The notes beneath the pieces are model-generated. The model was not told the DNA's origin and did not search any database. It worked only from the letters and a program-made list of their open reading frames with translations. From Shewanella pealeana ATCC 700345 (GTDB taxonomy: Bacteria; Pseudomonadota; Gammaproteobacteria; Enterobacterales; Shewanellaceae), in NCBI RefSeq assembly GCF_000018285.1, contig NC_009901.1, positions 2,417,001 through 2,481,000 of the forward strand: DNA of 64,000 nucleotides, written 5' to 3'. Made by a program: the position numbers and the translations under genes. This document shows positions 44,238-53,490 of this stretch, one piece after another (position 1 is the stretch's first letter; each line of letters opens with the position of its first letter).

Positions 44238-45638
44238 TTAGAAGTTTGCAGACTTTGGTGAGCGTGGGAATGGGATCACGTCACGGATGTTAGATACACC
44301 AGTAACATAAGAAACCAAACGCTCAAAACCTAGGCCGAAACCAGCGTGTGGCACTGTGCCATAACGACGCAGATCGCGGTACCACCAGTAATCTTCCTGA
44401 CTAAGTTCCATCTCTGCTAGACGTGCATCAAGTACATCTAAACGCTCTTCACGCTGTGCACCACCGATGATTTCACCGATACCTGGAGCAAGTACGTCCA
44501 TTGCTGCAACAGTTTTACCGTCGTCATTTAAGCGCATGTAGAAGGCTTTAATGTCTTTCGGATAATTCTTCACAACAACTGGCGCTTTGAAGTGTTCTTC
44601 AGCAAGGTAACGCTCGTGCTCTGAGTGTAGATCGATACCCCATTCAACGTCGTACTCAAAGTCTTTATCGCAAGCTTTAAGGATTTCGATAGCATCGGTG
44701 TAATCGATTTGTGCAAAGTCACTGGTAACGAAGTTTTCTAAACGCTCGATTGCTGTTTTCTCAACACGTTGAGCGAAGAACTCTAAATCATCACGACGTT
44801 CTTCCAGTACCGCTTTAAAGCAATACTTCAGCATATCTTCAGCAAGCTTAGCCGCATCATCTAGATTGGCGAAGGCAACTTCAGGCTCAACCATCCAGAA
44901 TTCTGCTAAGTGACGGCTGGTGTTTGAGTTCTCTGCACGGAATGTAGGACCAAAAGTATAAACTTTTGATAATGCACAGGCATAAGTCTCAGCGTTTAGC
45001 TGGCCAGACACGGTTAGGAAAGATTCTTTACCAAAGAAATCTTCAGCGTAATCCACAGTGCCTTTATCTGTACGTGGCAGGTTCTCAAGATCTAGAGTCG
45101 AAACTCGGAACATTTCACCAGCGCCTTCAGTGTCTGAAGCCGTGATAAGTGGCGTTGAAACCCAAATGTAACCTTGCTCATTGTAAAAGCGATGAATTGC
45201 TTGAGATAAACAGTTACGAACACGTGCGACTGCACCAATAATATTGGTACGAGGACGCAGGTGAGCAAGTTCACGCAAGTGCTCAATTGAGTGACGCTTA
45301 GCCGCCATTGGGTATGTGTCTGGATCTTCAACCAAACCAGCAACCTCAACCTTAGTGACTTGCATCTCGAATGCTTGGCCTTGGCCTGGAGATTCAACTA
45401 CTTCACCTGTCATAACAACAGAGCAACCAGCAGTAAGCTTTAACACTTCGTTGGTGTAATTCTCTAGATTATTTGGCACAACGCCCTGAATAGGGTCAAA
45501 ACATGAACCATCATAAACAGCTAGGAATGAGATCCCAGCTTTAGAATCGCGACGGGATCTTACCCAGCCACGCACTGTGATTTGCGAACCAATCGCAAAG
45601 TCACCTTTAAACACAGAAGCGACAGATGTAATGCTCAT
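44238..45638 (-). CDS. asnS: Asparaginyl-tRNA synthetase
   Basis: A 466-residue class IIb aminoacyl-tRNA synthetase that charges tRNA-Asn. It has the N-terminal OB-fold anticodon-binding domain ([26 protein letters not shown]), class II motif 2 ([26 protein letters not shown]) region and motif 3 ([15 protein letters not shown]). Length equals the E. coli enzyme. It is a single gene with a terminator downstream. Confidence 0.97.
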   Translation of the reverse strand: MSITSVASVFKGDFAIGSQITVRGWVRSRRDSKAGISFLAVYDGSCFDPIQGVVPNNLENYTNEVLKLTAGCSVVMTGEVVESPGQGQAFEMQVTKVEVAGLVEDPDTYPMAAKRHSIEHLRELAHLRPRTNIIGAVARVRNCLSQAIHRFYNEQGYIWVSTPLITASDTEGAGEMFRVSTLDLENLPRTDKGTVDYAEDFFGKESFLTVSGQLNAETYACALSKVYTFGPTFRAENSNTSRHLAEFWMVEPEVAFANLDDAAKLAEDMLKYCFKAVLEERRDDLEFFAQRVEKTAIERLENFVTSDFAQIDYTDAIEILKACDKDFEYDVEWGIDLHSEHERYLAEEHFKAPVVVKNYPKDIKAFYMRLNDDGKTVAAMDVLAPGIGEIIGGAQREERLDVLDARLAEMELSQEDYWWYRDLRRYGTVPHAGFGLGFERLVSYVTGVSNIRDVIPFPRSPKSANF

Positions 45639-45789
45639 TGTTGCTTAGTTCTCCAACGAAACGTTTTTTTAAATAATTTGGAGGTTTATATTACCTGTAT
45701 AAACACTTTTCTCAAGTGGAAAGTAGGGTATCTTAGTACCTAAATTGTTATTCTGACGACAATCATGACAAAAATGATGGGCGGTTAGC

Positions 45790-46125
45790 ATGAATAGAAC
45801 AAAATTCTTCCAATTCCTCTTGTCGACCCTATCTATAGTGGGTTGGTCTTTGGCGATTTATGCGTTACTGATTTTTGATAAGGCGCGACCAGATACAGCC
45901 ATAGGTTATTATCAGAGCAAGGGAGCGTCGGTAAGATTAGAGTGGGATCCAAGCCAAACAGTATTACTCGAACATATTATCTGGGTTTGTGCTGGCTTAA
46001 GCTTTATCAATTTAGCCTTCAACTTTTATGTGGCAAACCATAGTCGTCTTGGCTGGTGGGTCAATATCCCACTCTTGTTTACCTGCTCCTTAGCGGCGGG
46101 GCTGTATATCCGCTTCGTCGTTTAA
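45790..46125 (+). CDS. Small membrane protein, three helices
   Basis: A 111-residue protein with three predicted transmembrane helices (about 10-30, 57-80, 86-110) and few charged residues. No family recognised. It diverges from asnS and converges on the Nudix gene; nothing in the context suggests a function. The start has a weak GGGCGG box. Confidence 0.65.
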   Translation: MNRTKFFQFLLSTLSIVGWSLAIYALLIFDKARPDTAIGYYQSKGASVRLEWDPSQTVLLEHIIWVCAGLSFINLAFNFYVANHSRLGWWVNIPLLFTCSLAAGLYIRFVV

Positions 46126-46163
46126 CTTACTAGACTAATCAGAGCCCGTAAAAGAGAGTTAGG

Positions 46164-46757
46164 TTAAACAGAGCCTGTATAAGCAGAGCTAGAGCTTAGT
46201 TGCCTGCAGAGCAAGTCAATCATGGCCGCTGTTGCGCCCCATATAAAATGTTCCTGATAGGGGATAAAGTGCACTGGATACTCAATCCCTTTTCGACTAA
46301 AACGTTGTGTATGGCGATTATACTGTTTTAGTAAATATGACAGTGGCACAGTAAAGTATTCATCGACTTCACCAGGGTCTAACACTGGATGAAAAGCTTG
46401 CTTCACGATACCGACGAAAGGCGTTATCTCAAAACCCGTGAAGGTTTTGTGGGCGGGAAGGGAGCCGATAACCTCGACATTTGAGCGCTGCAAGCCAATT
46501 TCCTCTTCAGCTTCCCGTAATGCGGTGAATTGATGGCTTGAATCTGACGCTTCCACTTTACCACCTGGAAAACTGATTTGACCCGGATGAGCGCGAAGAT
46601 GAGTCGGTCTGCGAGTCAATATTAGCTCTAATTCGTTATCGACTTCATAGAGTGCAATTAACACGGCAGCTTTACGCAGCTTTTGACTCAAGTGAATCAA
46701 ATCCAGCTCTGGCAAAGTATTAAGGTTATACCTGAGTCTAAACTCTGCCAGCTTCAT
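46164..46757 (-). CDS. nudL: CoA pyrophosphatase, Nudix hydrolase
   Basis: A 197-residue hydrolase of the YeaB/NudL family, which cleaves CoA and related pyrophosphates. The CoA-specific segment precedes a Nudix box with GGKVEASDSSHQFTALREAE and EEIG, and the family's HFIPYQEHFIWGATAAMI stretch is near the end. It is 47 bases after pabB on the same strand; nudL following pabB is also the order in E. coli, which supports the assignment. Confidence 0.9.
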   Translation of the reverse strand: MKLAEFRLRYNLNTLPELDLIHLSQKLRKAAVLIALYEVDNELELILTRRPTHLRAHPGQISFPGGKVEASDSSHQFTALREAEEEIGLQRSNVEVIGSLPAHKTFTGFEITPFVGIVKQAFHPVLDPGEVDEYFTVPLSYLLKQYNRHTQRFSRKGIEYPVHFIPYQEHFIWGATAAMIDLLCRQLSSSSAYTGSV

Positions 46758-46804
46758 TAAACATCCTTTTAGTTTTAAAGGGGATAGCTCTAGGCTAGGT
46801 TAAA

Positions 46805-48277
46805 TTACATTTGTGACAACACAGGCAAGATCCGGCTGACTTTATCGAAACTTTCCTGATATTCGGCGTCGACTTTGGAGTCGGCCACGATACCTCCACC
46901 AGCCCAACAGTACAGGGTTCCACCAGCATCTGGATTATCTATCTTTCTCTGCCCGAGCAGGGTACGAATAGTGATGCTGGTATCCATATTGCCATCTTGG
47001 CTGATGTAACCGATAGATCCACAATAGATACTTCTTCTAGACGGTTCAAGCTCTTCGATGATTTCCATTGCACGGATCTTCGGGGCCCCAGTAATCGAGC
47101 CACCAGGGAAACAGGCCTGCAATAGGTCAGTCGGACAAAGGTTTGGCTGCAGTGTAGCGGTTATCGTGCTCACAAGATGATGCACGGCAGGAAAGCTTTC
47201 GACATCGAAAAGTCGAGGTACATTGACGCTCCCCGGCGCAGCGACCTTACCAATATCATTACGCAGAAGGTCAACAATCATTAAGTTTTCAGCACGATCT
47301 TTTTCTGAGGCCTTTAACTGCTCAGCAAGTTGATAGTCTCGGTGAGGGTCTTTATCTCTAGGCATAGTGCCTTTAATAGGTTTAGTCTGCACTTTACCCA
47401 GTTGATGTTGTATAAAGCGCTCTGGAGATATCGATAACAAGGCATGCTGCTCTAAGCGGATAAACGCCGAGAAGGGGGCAGCATTAGTTTGACGTAGCGT
47501 CTTATACGCTTGCCACTCATCGCCTTTGTAATCGGCACTAAAGCGTTGAGTTAAGTTAATTTGATAGCAATCTCCGCTATGGAGATACTGCTGAACTTTG
47601 GCAAATCGATGACAGTATTCTTGTTCTGACAGTTGGTTGTGCCATTGCCCGTCGAGTGCAAAGTTTTCAGTTAACTTAAGCTTTGAAGGTTTAGCAGCAA
47701 TCACAAGAGCATTCAGTCTCTGTTCGAGTTCTTCTAACGCCTGCTCAGATAGATAATGAACTAGATGCCAACACTTGATCTCATAATCAAATACAAGTGC
47801 CCAGTCGTAACAGCCCAGGTTCATTTCTGGAAGCGATATATCATTGTTTGCAATGACAGGCAGTTTTTCAATTCCGCGGGCGAGATCATAGCTAAAACTG
47901 CCCATGACTCCGCCAGAAAACAGAAACGGGCTCTGTTTTTTCTGCGGATAGTATTCGTTAATTAGCTGCTTGACGACATCGAACGGTTTACCACTTACTT
48001 CGGTAACGCTAGCTTCAAAATGCAGATTTACATTACCAAGCATGTAGAGCGGCGCTCTATCTTTAGAGCGGGTTACAATAGTCGATTGAGCCTGAGTTAC
48101 AAGGGTGGCAATAGGCTCGGCACAGATCACATCAAATTTTGCATCTACGTGATCGGCGTCTGCCGAATCGAGAAGGATTGACCAAGGTAAATCTGAAAAA
48201 TAGTCAAAAACTTCAGTTGTGCTTAAATTCCAATCAAGACGCTTCGAAAATACTGCATTTTGCGCCAATTTGTTCAT
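46805..48277 (-). CDS. pabB: Aminodeoxychorismate synthase component I
   Basis: A 490-residue chorismate-using enzyme that makes 4-amino-4-deoxychorismate for folate synthesis together with the PabA glutaminase. The signature QTKPIKGTMPRD contains the lysine typical of PabB rather than TrpE, and GDCYQINLTQRF and CFPGGSITGAPKIRAMEII are conserved. Length and end (CWAGGGIVADSKVDAEYQE) fit PabB. It forms a likely operon with nudL. Confidence 0.93.
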   Translation of the reverse strand: MNKLAQNAVFSKRLDWNLSTTEVFDYFSDLPWSILLDSADADHVDAKFDVICAEPIATLVTQAQSTIVTRSKDRAPLYMLGNVNLHFEASVTEVSGKPFDVVKQLINEYYPQKKQSPFLFSGGVMGSFSYDLARGIEKLPVIANNDISLPEMNLGCYDWALVFDYEIKCWHLVHYLSEQALEELEQRLNALVIAAKPSKLKLTENFALDGQWHNQLSEQEYCHRFAKVQQYLHSGDCYQINLTQRFSADYKGDEWQAYKTLRQTNAAPFSAFIRLEQHALLSISPERFIQHQLGKVQTKPIKGTMPRDKDPHRDYQLAEQLKASEKDRAENLMIVDLLRNDIGKVAAPGSVNVPRLFDVESFPAVHHLVSTITATLQPNLCPTDLLQACFPGGSITGAPKIRAMEIIEELEPSRRSIYCGSIGYISQDGNMDTSITIRTLLGQRKIDNPDAGGTLYCWAGGGIVADSKVDAEYQESFDKVSRILPVLSQM

Positions 48278-48455
48278 CTGTTAACCCTATCTAAAATGTG
48301 ATGTTTAACTCAAACTCGCGAAAGAGTATCATATTGCTTACACAAGTAATAAAAACAAAACATGTGAGCTTTAAAGGCGACTGAAGTTAATCATGCTAGC
48401 AATTGCCAGCTTAAGTTCAGCCAATTAATAAGTGTCTGCTAAAAAGGAAGTGTCT

Positions 48456-49976
48456 GTGAGCAAAGAAGTCCCTGTAATCAAGCAAGCCGATCTCATTGAA
48501 AGCGTTGCTGATGCCCTACAATATATCTCTTATTATCACCCAAAAGACTTTGTTGATTCTATGGCTGAAGCCTATGAACGCGAACAAAGCTCTGCAGCAA
48601 AAGACGCGATTGCACAAATTCTTATCAATTCTCGTATGTCAGCCGAAGGTAAACGTCCACTTTGCCAAGATACCGGTATTGTGACCTGTTTCGTTAAGAT
48701 TGGTATGGGCGTGCAATGGGATAAGACAGATCTAACCGTTCAAGAGATGGTTGATGAAGGCGTACGCCGTGCTTATACCAATCCAGATAATCCTCTTCGT
48801 GCATCGATTGTCGCCGATCCTGCTGGCGGCCGTAAAAACACCAAAGACAACACGCCGTCAGTTGTGCATGTTGAGATGGTTCCTGGTAACCATGTTGACG
48901 TGGCGATTGCAGCTAAGGGCGGTGGATCTGAAAACAAATCTAAGATGGTTATGCTTAACCCATCAGATGATATTGCAGCTTGGGTTGAGAAAACGCTTCC
49001 TACTATGGGCGCGGGTTGGTGCCCACCAGGAATGCTTGGTATAGGTATTGGCGGTACCGCCGAAAAAGCGGCGGTAATGGCTAAAGAGTCGCTGATGGAT
49101 CCTGTCGATATTCATGAGCTTCAAGCTCGCGGCGCCCAAACTACCGATGAAAAGTTACGCCTAGAAATTTTTGAGCGTGCTAATAAGCTAGGTATTGGCG
49201 CGCAAGGCTTAGGTGGTGTAACGACTGTACTGGATATCAAGATTAAGTCAGCCCCTACACATGCGGCCTCTAAGCCTGTAGTGATGATCCCAAATTGTGC
49301 CGCGACTCGTCACGTGCATTTTCACCTAGATGGCACCGGTCCCGCGCTTCTAACGCCTCCATCATTGGAAGACTGGCCTGAAATTACTTGGGAAGTCGGG
49401 GAGAGTGTGCGCCGTGTCGATCTTAACACTGTGACCCAAGCCGAAATGGAGCAGTGGAAGAGTGGTGACACCTTGTTGCTTAATGGCAAGATGCTGACCG
49501 GTCGTGACGCGGCTCATAAGCGTATTCAAAGTTTAATTGAGAGCGGAGAAGGCTTACCAGAAGGTGTCGACTTTAAAGGCAAGTTTATCTACTACGTCGG
49601 TCCTGTCGATCCAGTCGGTGATGAAGTGGTGGGTCCTGCTGGCCCGACTACGGCAACCCGGATGGATAAGTTTACCGATCTAATGCTAGATAAAACAGGT
49701 TTGATGGGCATGATCGGTAAAGCTGAGCGTGGTCCTGCTACCGTGGAATCAATCAAGAAACATAAGTCTTGTTACTTGATGGCCGTTGGCGGCGCTGCGT
49801 ACCTAGTTTCTAAGGCGATTAAGCACTCTCGCGTTGTCGCTTTTGAGGAACTCGGTATGGAAGCTATCTATGAGTTCGACGTTAAGGATATGCCTGTTAC
49901 TGTCGCTGTAGACTCAGAAGGCGTTAATGCCCATGAAACGGGTCCAGCAATCTGGAAAGTTAAGCTAGAAGGCTAA
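48456..49976 (+). CDS. Fumarate hydratase, class I (iron-sulfur)
   Basis: A TCA-cycle and anaerobic enzyme interconverting fumarate and malate with a [4Fe-4S] cluster. I chose the GTG at 48456 (MSKEVPVIKQ), six bases after AAGGA, giving 506 residues; a GTG at 48432 would add eight. The cluster-side CQDTGIVTCF motif, the GIGIGGTAEKAAVMAKESL stretch and the C-terminal GPVDPVGDEVVGPAGPTTATRMD are typical of the one-chain FumA/FumB enzymes. A short tandem repeat starts at its stop codon. Confidence 0.94.
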   Translation: MSKEVPVIKQADLIESVADALQYISYYHPKDFVDSMAEAYEREQSSAAKDAIAQILINSRMSAEGKRPLCQDTGIVTCFVKIGMGVQWDKTDLTVQEMVDEGVRRAYTNPDNPLRASIVADPAGGRKNTKDNTPSVVHVEMVPGNHVDVAIAAKGGGSENKSKMVMLNPSDDIAAWVEKTLPTMGAGWCPPGMLGIGIGGTAEKAAVMAKESLMDPVDIHELQARGAQTTDEKLRLEIFERANKLGIGAQGLGGVTTVLDIKIKSAPTHAASKPVVMIPNCAATRHVHFHLDGTGPALLTPPSLEDWPEITWEVGESVRRVDLNTVTQAEMEQWKSGDTLLLNGKMLTGRDAAHKRIQSLIESGEGLPEGVDFKGKFIYYVGPVDPVGDEVVGPAGPTTATRMDKFTDLMLDKTGLMGMIGKAERGPATVESIKKHKSCYLMAVGGAAYLVSKAIKHSRVVAFEELGMEAIYEFDVKDMPVTVAVDSEGVNAHETGPAIWKVKLEG

Positions 49977-50022
49977 TACAGAGGGCTAATACAGAAGGCT
50001 AGTACAAAGAGTTAATACAAAA
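49971..50022 (+). repeat. Degenerate tandem repeat after fumarase
   Basis: Four units of 12-14 bases: GGCTAATACAGA, GGCTAATACAGAA, GGCTAGTACAAAGA and GTTAATACAAAA. The first unit contains the fumarase stop codon. Origin by replication slippage is likely. It lies within a 278-base gap in which nothing else was recognised. Confidence 0.7.
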
Positions 50023-50254
50023 GGCAAAGCTAGAAAGCCGAAAATAAAAGCCTACTTGTAAACTTTGAGTGAGTAATTTGTTTGCCAAATAGCGTTAACA
50101 GTGGCTTAGGCGTATTGCTTAAGCCATTTATTTTGGCTAATGTGCTGGGCAATCAACATAAAGTACAAGTAGTTGAGCAGACTAGTATCAATCACAAATT
50201 GATCGCACCACACGTTTAACTAATCCCTTTAACTATAAGAATAAGATTATAACG

Positions 50255-52306
50255 ATGAAAAAAACTGCAATCATAATAGCGCTTGCATCTGCAGGGGCCG
50301 TATTTAGCGCTCAGGCCACGTCAACATCACCTTTCACTGTGCAAGACCTCGTTAAAATGAATAAGCTTCATTCGGCAGCATTGTCAAATGATGGCACAAA
50401 AATTGTTTATGCGGTGAAAAATATTGATGCAGAAGGTGAGGCGAGTACTGATCTTTACATTCAAGACCTGACTTCAAGCTCTTCAAAAGCAAAACAGATC
50501 ACCAGTGCCGCTGGTACTGAGCATAGCGTCGCTTTTGCTCCTAATGACAAGAGTATCTATTTCCTTGCTGCGCGTAATGGCTCAAGCCAAGTGTACGAGC
50601 TTGCACTCGACGGCGGTGAAGCGATTCAGGTAACCGATTTTCCGTTAAATGTAGAAGGCTATAAGCTATCGCAAGATGGCAAGCAAGTCGTAGTCAACAT
50701 GCGTGTCTTCCCAGACTGTAAAGATCTAGCTTGCTCAAAAGATAAATTCACAGCTGAAGCCGAGCGTGATACTACGGGTCGCGAATATAAGCAGCTAATG
50801 GTGCGTCACTGGGACACTTGGAGTGACCACTCAAGAAGCCATCTGTTTGTTGCCCAATTAAACGGCGAAAAAGTGACTTCAGCTATTGATGTTACTGCCG
50901 GATTAGATACCGAAACACCGCCAAAGCCATTCTCTGGCATGGAAGAAGTGACCTTCACGCCAGATGGTAAGCATGTAGTTTATACGGCTAAAGCACCGGG
51001 TAAAGATCAGGCTTGGATCACTAATTACGATTTATGGAAAGTGAGTGTGGCTGGTGGCGAGGCTGAAAACTTAACCGAGTCGAATAAGGCTTGGGATGCA
51101 CACCCAACGTATTCAGCCGATGGCCGTTATCTGGCCTATTTCGCCATGACAAAACCTGGCTTTGAAGCCGATCGCTACCGCATTATTTTGCGTGATACCG
51201 TAACGGGCCAAGAGAAAGAAGTGGCGCCGCTATGGGATCGCAGCCCAAGCTCTCTAGCTTTTGGTAAAGACAACAAAACATTATATGTGACTGCACAAGA
51301 TGTTGGTCAGGTATCAATCTTTGAAGTGAATACCCAGTTTGGTGATGTTAAGACCATCTATAACGAAGGTAGCAACAGCATCGTTGGTGTGAATAATGAC
51401 AAGATTATCTTTAGTCATAAATCGCTAGTTGAGCCAGGCGATCTTTATACCATCAACCTAGACGGTCAAAACCTTAATCGTGTGACTGAAGTTAACAAAG
51501 ACAAGTTAGCTAAAGTTAACTTTGGTGAATACCAGCAATTTAGCTTTAAGGGCTGGAATAACGAAGAAGTATATGGCTATTGGATTAAGCCTTCAAACTA
51601 CAAGGCTGGTGAGAAGTACCCCATTGCTTTCTTAGTGCACGGTGGCCCACAAGGATCATTTGGTAACTCATTTAGCAGCCGCTGGAACCCTCAGTTATGG
51701 GCTGGAGCGGGTTATGGTGTGGTGATGATCGATTTCCATGGCTCAACTGGTTATGGCCAAGCGTTTACTGATTCAATCACTCAAGATTGGGGCGGCAAGC
51801 CACTTGAAGATCTGCAAAAAGGTTTAGCGGCGGTGACTAAGCAGCAGAAGTGGTTAGACGGTGATAATGCTTGTGCACTTGGAGGTTCATACGGTGGATA
51901 CATGATGAACTGGATCCAGGGTAACTGGAATGACGGTTTCAAGTGCCTAGTGAATCACGCTGGTCTATTTGATATGCGCTCTATGTACTATGTAACTGAA
52001 GAGCTTTGGTTCCCAGAGTTTGAGTTTGGCGGTACCTACGAGAAGAACAAAGAGCTATACGAGAAGTTTAACCCAGTGAATTATGTAGAGAACTGGAAGA
52101 CTCCTATGCTAGTTATCCATGGCGAGAAAGACTTCCGTGTTCCATACGGTCAAGGCCTCGCGGCATTCACCTACATGCAGCGCAATGGGATCCCATCAGA
52201 GTTACTCATCTATCCAGATGAAAACCACTGGATCTTAACCCCTGAAAACCTAGAGCAGTGGTACGCCAACGTACTAGGCTGGATGGATCGCTGGACAGAG
52301 AAGTAA
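50255..52306 (+). CDS. Secreted S9-family prolyl-oligopeptidase-type peptidase
   Basis: A 683-residue exported peptidase (signal peptide cleaved near SAQA20) of the S9C acylaminoacyl/dipeptidyl-peptidase type. A WD40-like beta-propeller (about 25-430) precedes an alpha/beta-hydrolase domain with the nucleophile in ALGGSYGGYMMNW (about Ser545), the Asp in HGEKDFRVP (about 625) and the His in DENHWI (about 655). It probably trims peptides in the periplasm or outside the cell. Single gene with a strong terminator. Confidence 0.92.
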   Translation: MKKTAIIIALASAGAVFSAQATSTSPFTVQDLVKMNKLHSAALSNDGTKIVYAVKNIDAEGEASTDLYIQDLTSSSSKAKQITSAAGTEHSVAFAPNDKSIYFLAARNGSSQVYELALDGGEAIQVTDFPLNVEGYKLSQDGKQVVVNMRVFPDCKDLACSKDKFTAEAERDTTGREYKQLMVRHWDTWSDHSRSHLFVAQLNGEKVTSAIDVTAGLDTETPPKPFSGMEEVTFTPDGKHVVYTAKAPGKDQAWITNYDLWKVSVAGGEAENLTESNKAWDAHPTYSADGRYLAYFAMTKPGFEADRYRIILRDTVTGQEKEVAPLWDRSPSSLAFGKDNKTLYVTAQDVGQVSIFEVNTQFGDVKTIYNEGSNSIVGVNNDKIIFSHKSLVEPGDLYTINLDGQNLNRVTEVNKDKLAKVNFGEYQQFSFKGWNNEEVYGYWIKPSNYKAGEKYPIAFLVHGGPQGSFGNSFSSRWNPQLWAGAGYGVVMIDFHGSTGYGQAFTDSITQDWGGKPLEDLQKGLAAVTKQQKWLDGDNACALGGSYGGYMMNWIQGNWNDGFKCLVNHAGLFDMRSMYYVTEELWFPEFEFGGTYEKNKELYEKFNPVNYVENWKTPMLVIHGEKDFRVPYGQGLAAFTYMQRNGIPSELLIYPDENHWILTPENLEQWYANVLGWMDRWTEK

Positions 52307-52340
52307 GTTTAACTGTTAGTGATGTTAGCGGCATAAATTG

Positions 52341-52371
52341 AAAGCCAGAACTTAAGTTCTGGCTTTTTTTT
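52341..52371 (+). terminator. Rho-independent terminator of the S9 peptidase gene
   Basis: AAGCCAGAACTT and AAGTTCTGGCTT form a perfect palindrome followed by eight T bases, 35 bases after the stop codon. Confidence 0.92.
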
Positions 52372-52483
52372 GCGAAAATCAGCTTGTGCTAGCGACTTTT
52401 ATTGCGAACAACCAAAAATGCGACCGCTGTACTGAAAAGAACTTAGCTAAAGCCTAAGCGTCTATAACTAACAGTCGCTACAG

Positions 52484-53050
52484 TTAACAGTCTCTAGAAT
52501 ACACGTTCACATTATAGTCACGATAAGGCGTTGGCGAACTGTATTCCACATGGCACTGAAATTTGCCATTTCGTATATCGGTCAATTTACTCTGCCACTG
52601 TGAAGGCACAATAGCCACAGCTCCAAAATGAGCGGGGACGCTGGTGAATTGAAAGTCTGTTTTAGGTAAACCGAAAGCGATGCGATAGTTTTCACCTACC
52701 ACAGAGCCGGAAGTCAGTGGCGATAAGGGATAACCTAAACTGACATAGACACGAGTATCGGAAACATCGACAAAATACTGACCTACGCGTACATCCCAGT
52801 TAGGATGCGCTGCACACTGATAACTACAACCTATGAGTCGCTCTATTTGGTCTATCGCACTCTTGCTATAGATAAGTTGATTTTGTGCACTGATCTTAGC
52901 TGCAATACTATTTAACTGGGCGATATGGGCATCACGATTGATGCTTAAGAATTTTGGTGTAGCGATAACTGCGATAATGCCCAATATAATGATGACAGCG
53001 ATCAACTCTAGGAGTGTAAAGCCATGAGTATGTTGGCGATTAAATAACAT
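52484..53050 (-). CDS. Orphan type IV pilin-like protein
   Basis: A 188-residue protein with a short leader and the class III prepilin motif HGFTLLELIAVIIILGIIAVIATPKF: predicted cleavage after Gly and methylation of Phe, with Glu+5. It is therefore processed by a PilD-type peptidase, not by CpaA. The C-terminal domain has four cysteines (CSYQC, FQC, SRDC). It resembles MSHA/T2S minor pilins, but no other pilus genes are nearby. Function unknown. Confidence 0.8.
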   Translation of the reverse strand: MLFNRQHTHGFTLLELIAVIIILGIIAVIATPKFLSINRDAHIAQLNSIAAKISAQNQLIYSKSAIDQIERLIGCSYQCAAHPNWDVRVGQYFVDVSDTRVYVSLGYPLSPLTSGSVVGENYRIAFGLPKTDFQFTSVPAHFGAVAIVPSQWQSKLTDIRNGKFQCHVEYSSPTPYRDYNVNVYSRDC

Positions 53051-53490
53051 ATTAATGGGCCTTATTTTACAAAAGGCCGCAGAATATCGATCATTTAAAC
53101 CTATAACAAGTCTCGGTGGATACAGTTTGATACATCCTGCCTAAAGTGCGGTAGTGCACGCTTTTCACGATTTGCTGGTGTGATCTGGGTTGGGGTTTAT
53201 CTGGTTTGTCTGAGGCGGAGCCGTTCAATAACGTCACTTTCTAAAATCAAACGGATTGAGTTTAATTGAATTTCAGTTGTGAGTATTTTTGATTGCTAAT
53301 GGGACAATGTGACCTAAAGAGAAACTAGAGGTAATTACATCCATTACCTTAATGGCTTTGTAGGCTTTCAAAAATATTAAAGGTAATAGTGATCCGGGAA
53401 ATAAAAAGGCCTACAAAGAGTAGGCCTTAAGTTATTAGCTCGTTTACAACAAGTTAGTCCACTTCAAAAACTAACAGTGATAACGACGGC
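53051..53490. other. 440-base gap between the pilin-like gene and aceA
   Basis: Contains the aceA terminator (53403-53428), a second stem with ATTACCTT (53343-53350) and AAGGTAAT (53380-53387), and, toward the pilin gene, its promoter. No open frame was recognised in the rest. Confidence 0.5.
53403..53428 (-). terminator. Terminator of aceA
   Basis: AAGGCCTAC (53406-53414) pairs with GTAGGCCTT (53420-53428); reading on the minus strand, the stem is followed by TTTTTAT-like sequence. It is 63 bases after the aceA stop codon. Confidence 0.85.

Noticed and set aside
46139..46190. A repeat CAGAGCC[C/T]GTA seen twice near the end of the Nudix gene
   Set aside because: Only two imperfect copies, and one lies within the coding end; not distinguishable from chance.
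53343..53428. Antiterminator switch downstream of aceA, because CTTTGTAGGC can pair with GCCTACAAAG of the terminator
   Set aside because: In the aceA reading direction the competing segment is transcribed after the terminator, so it cannot control termination.
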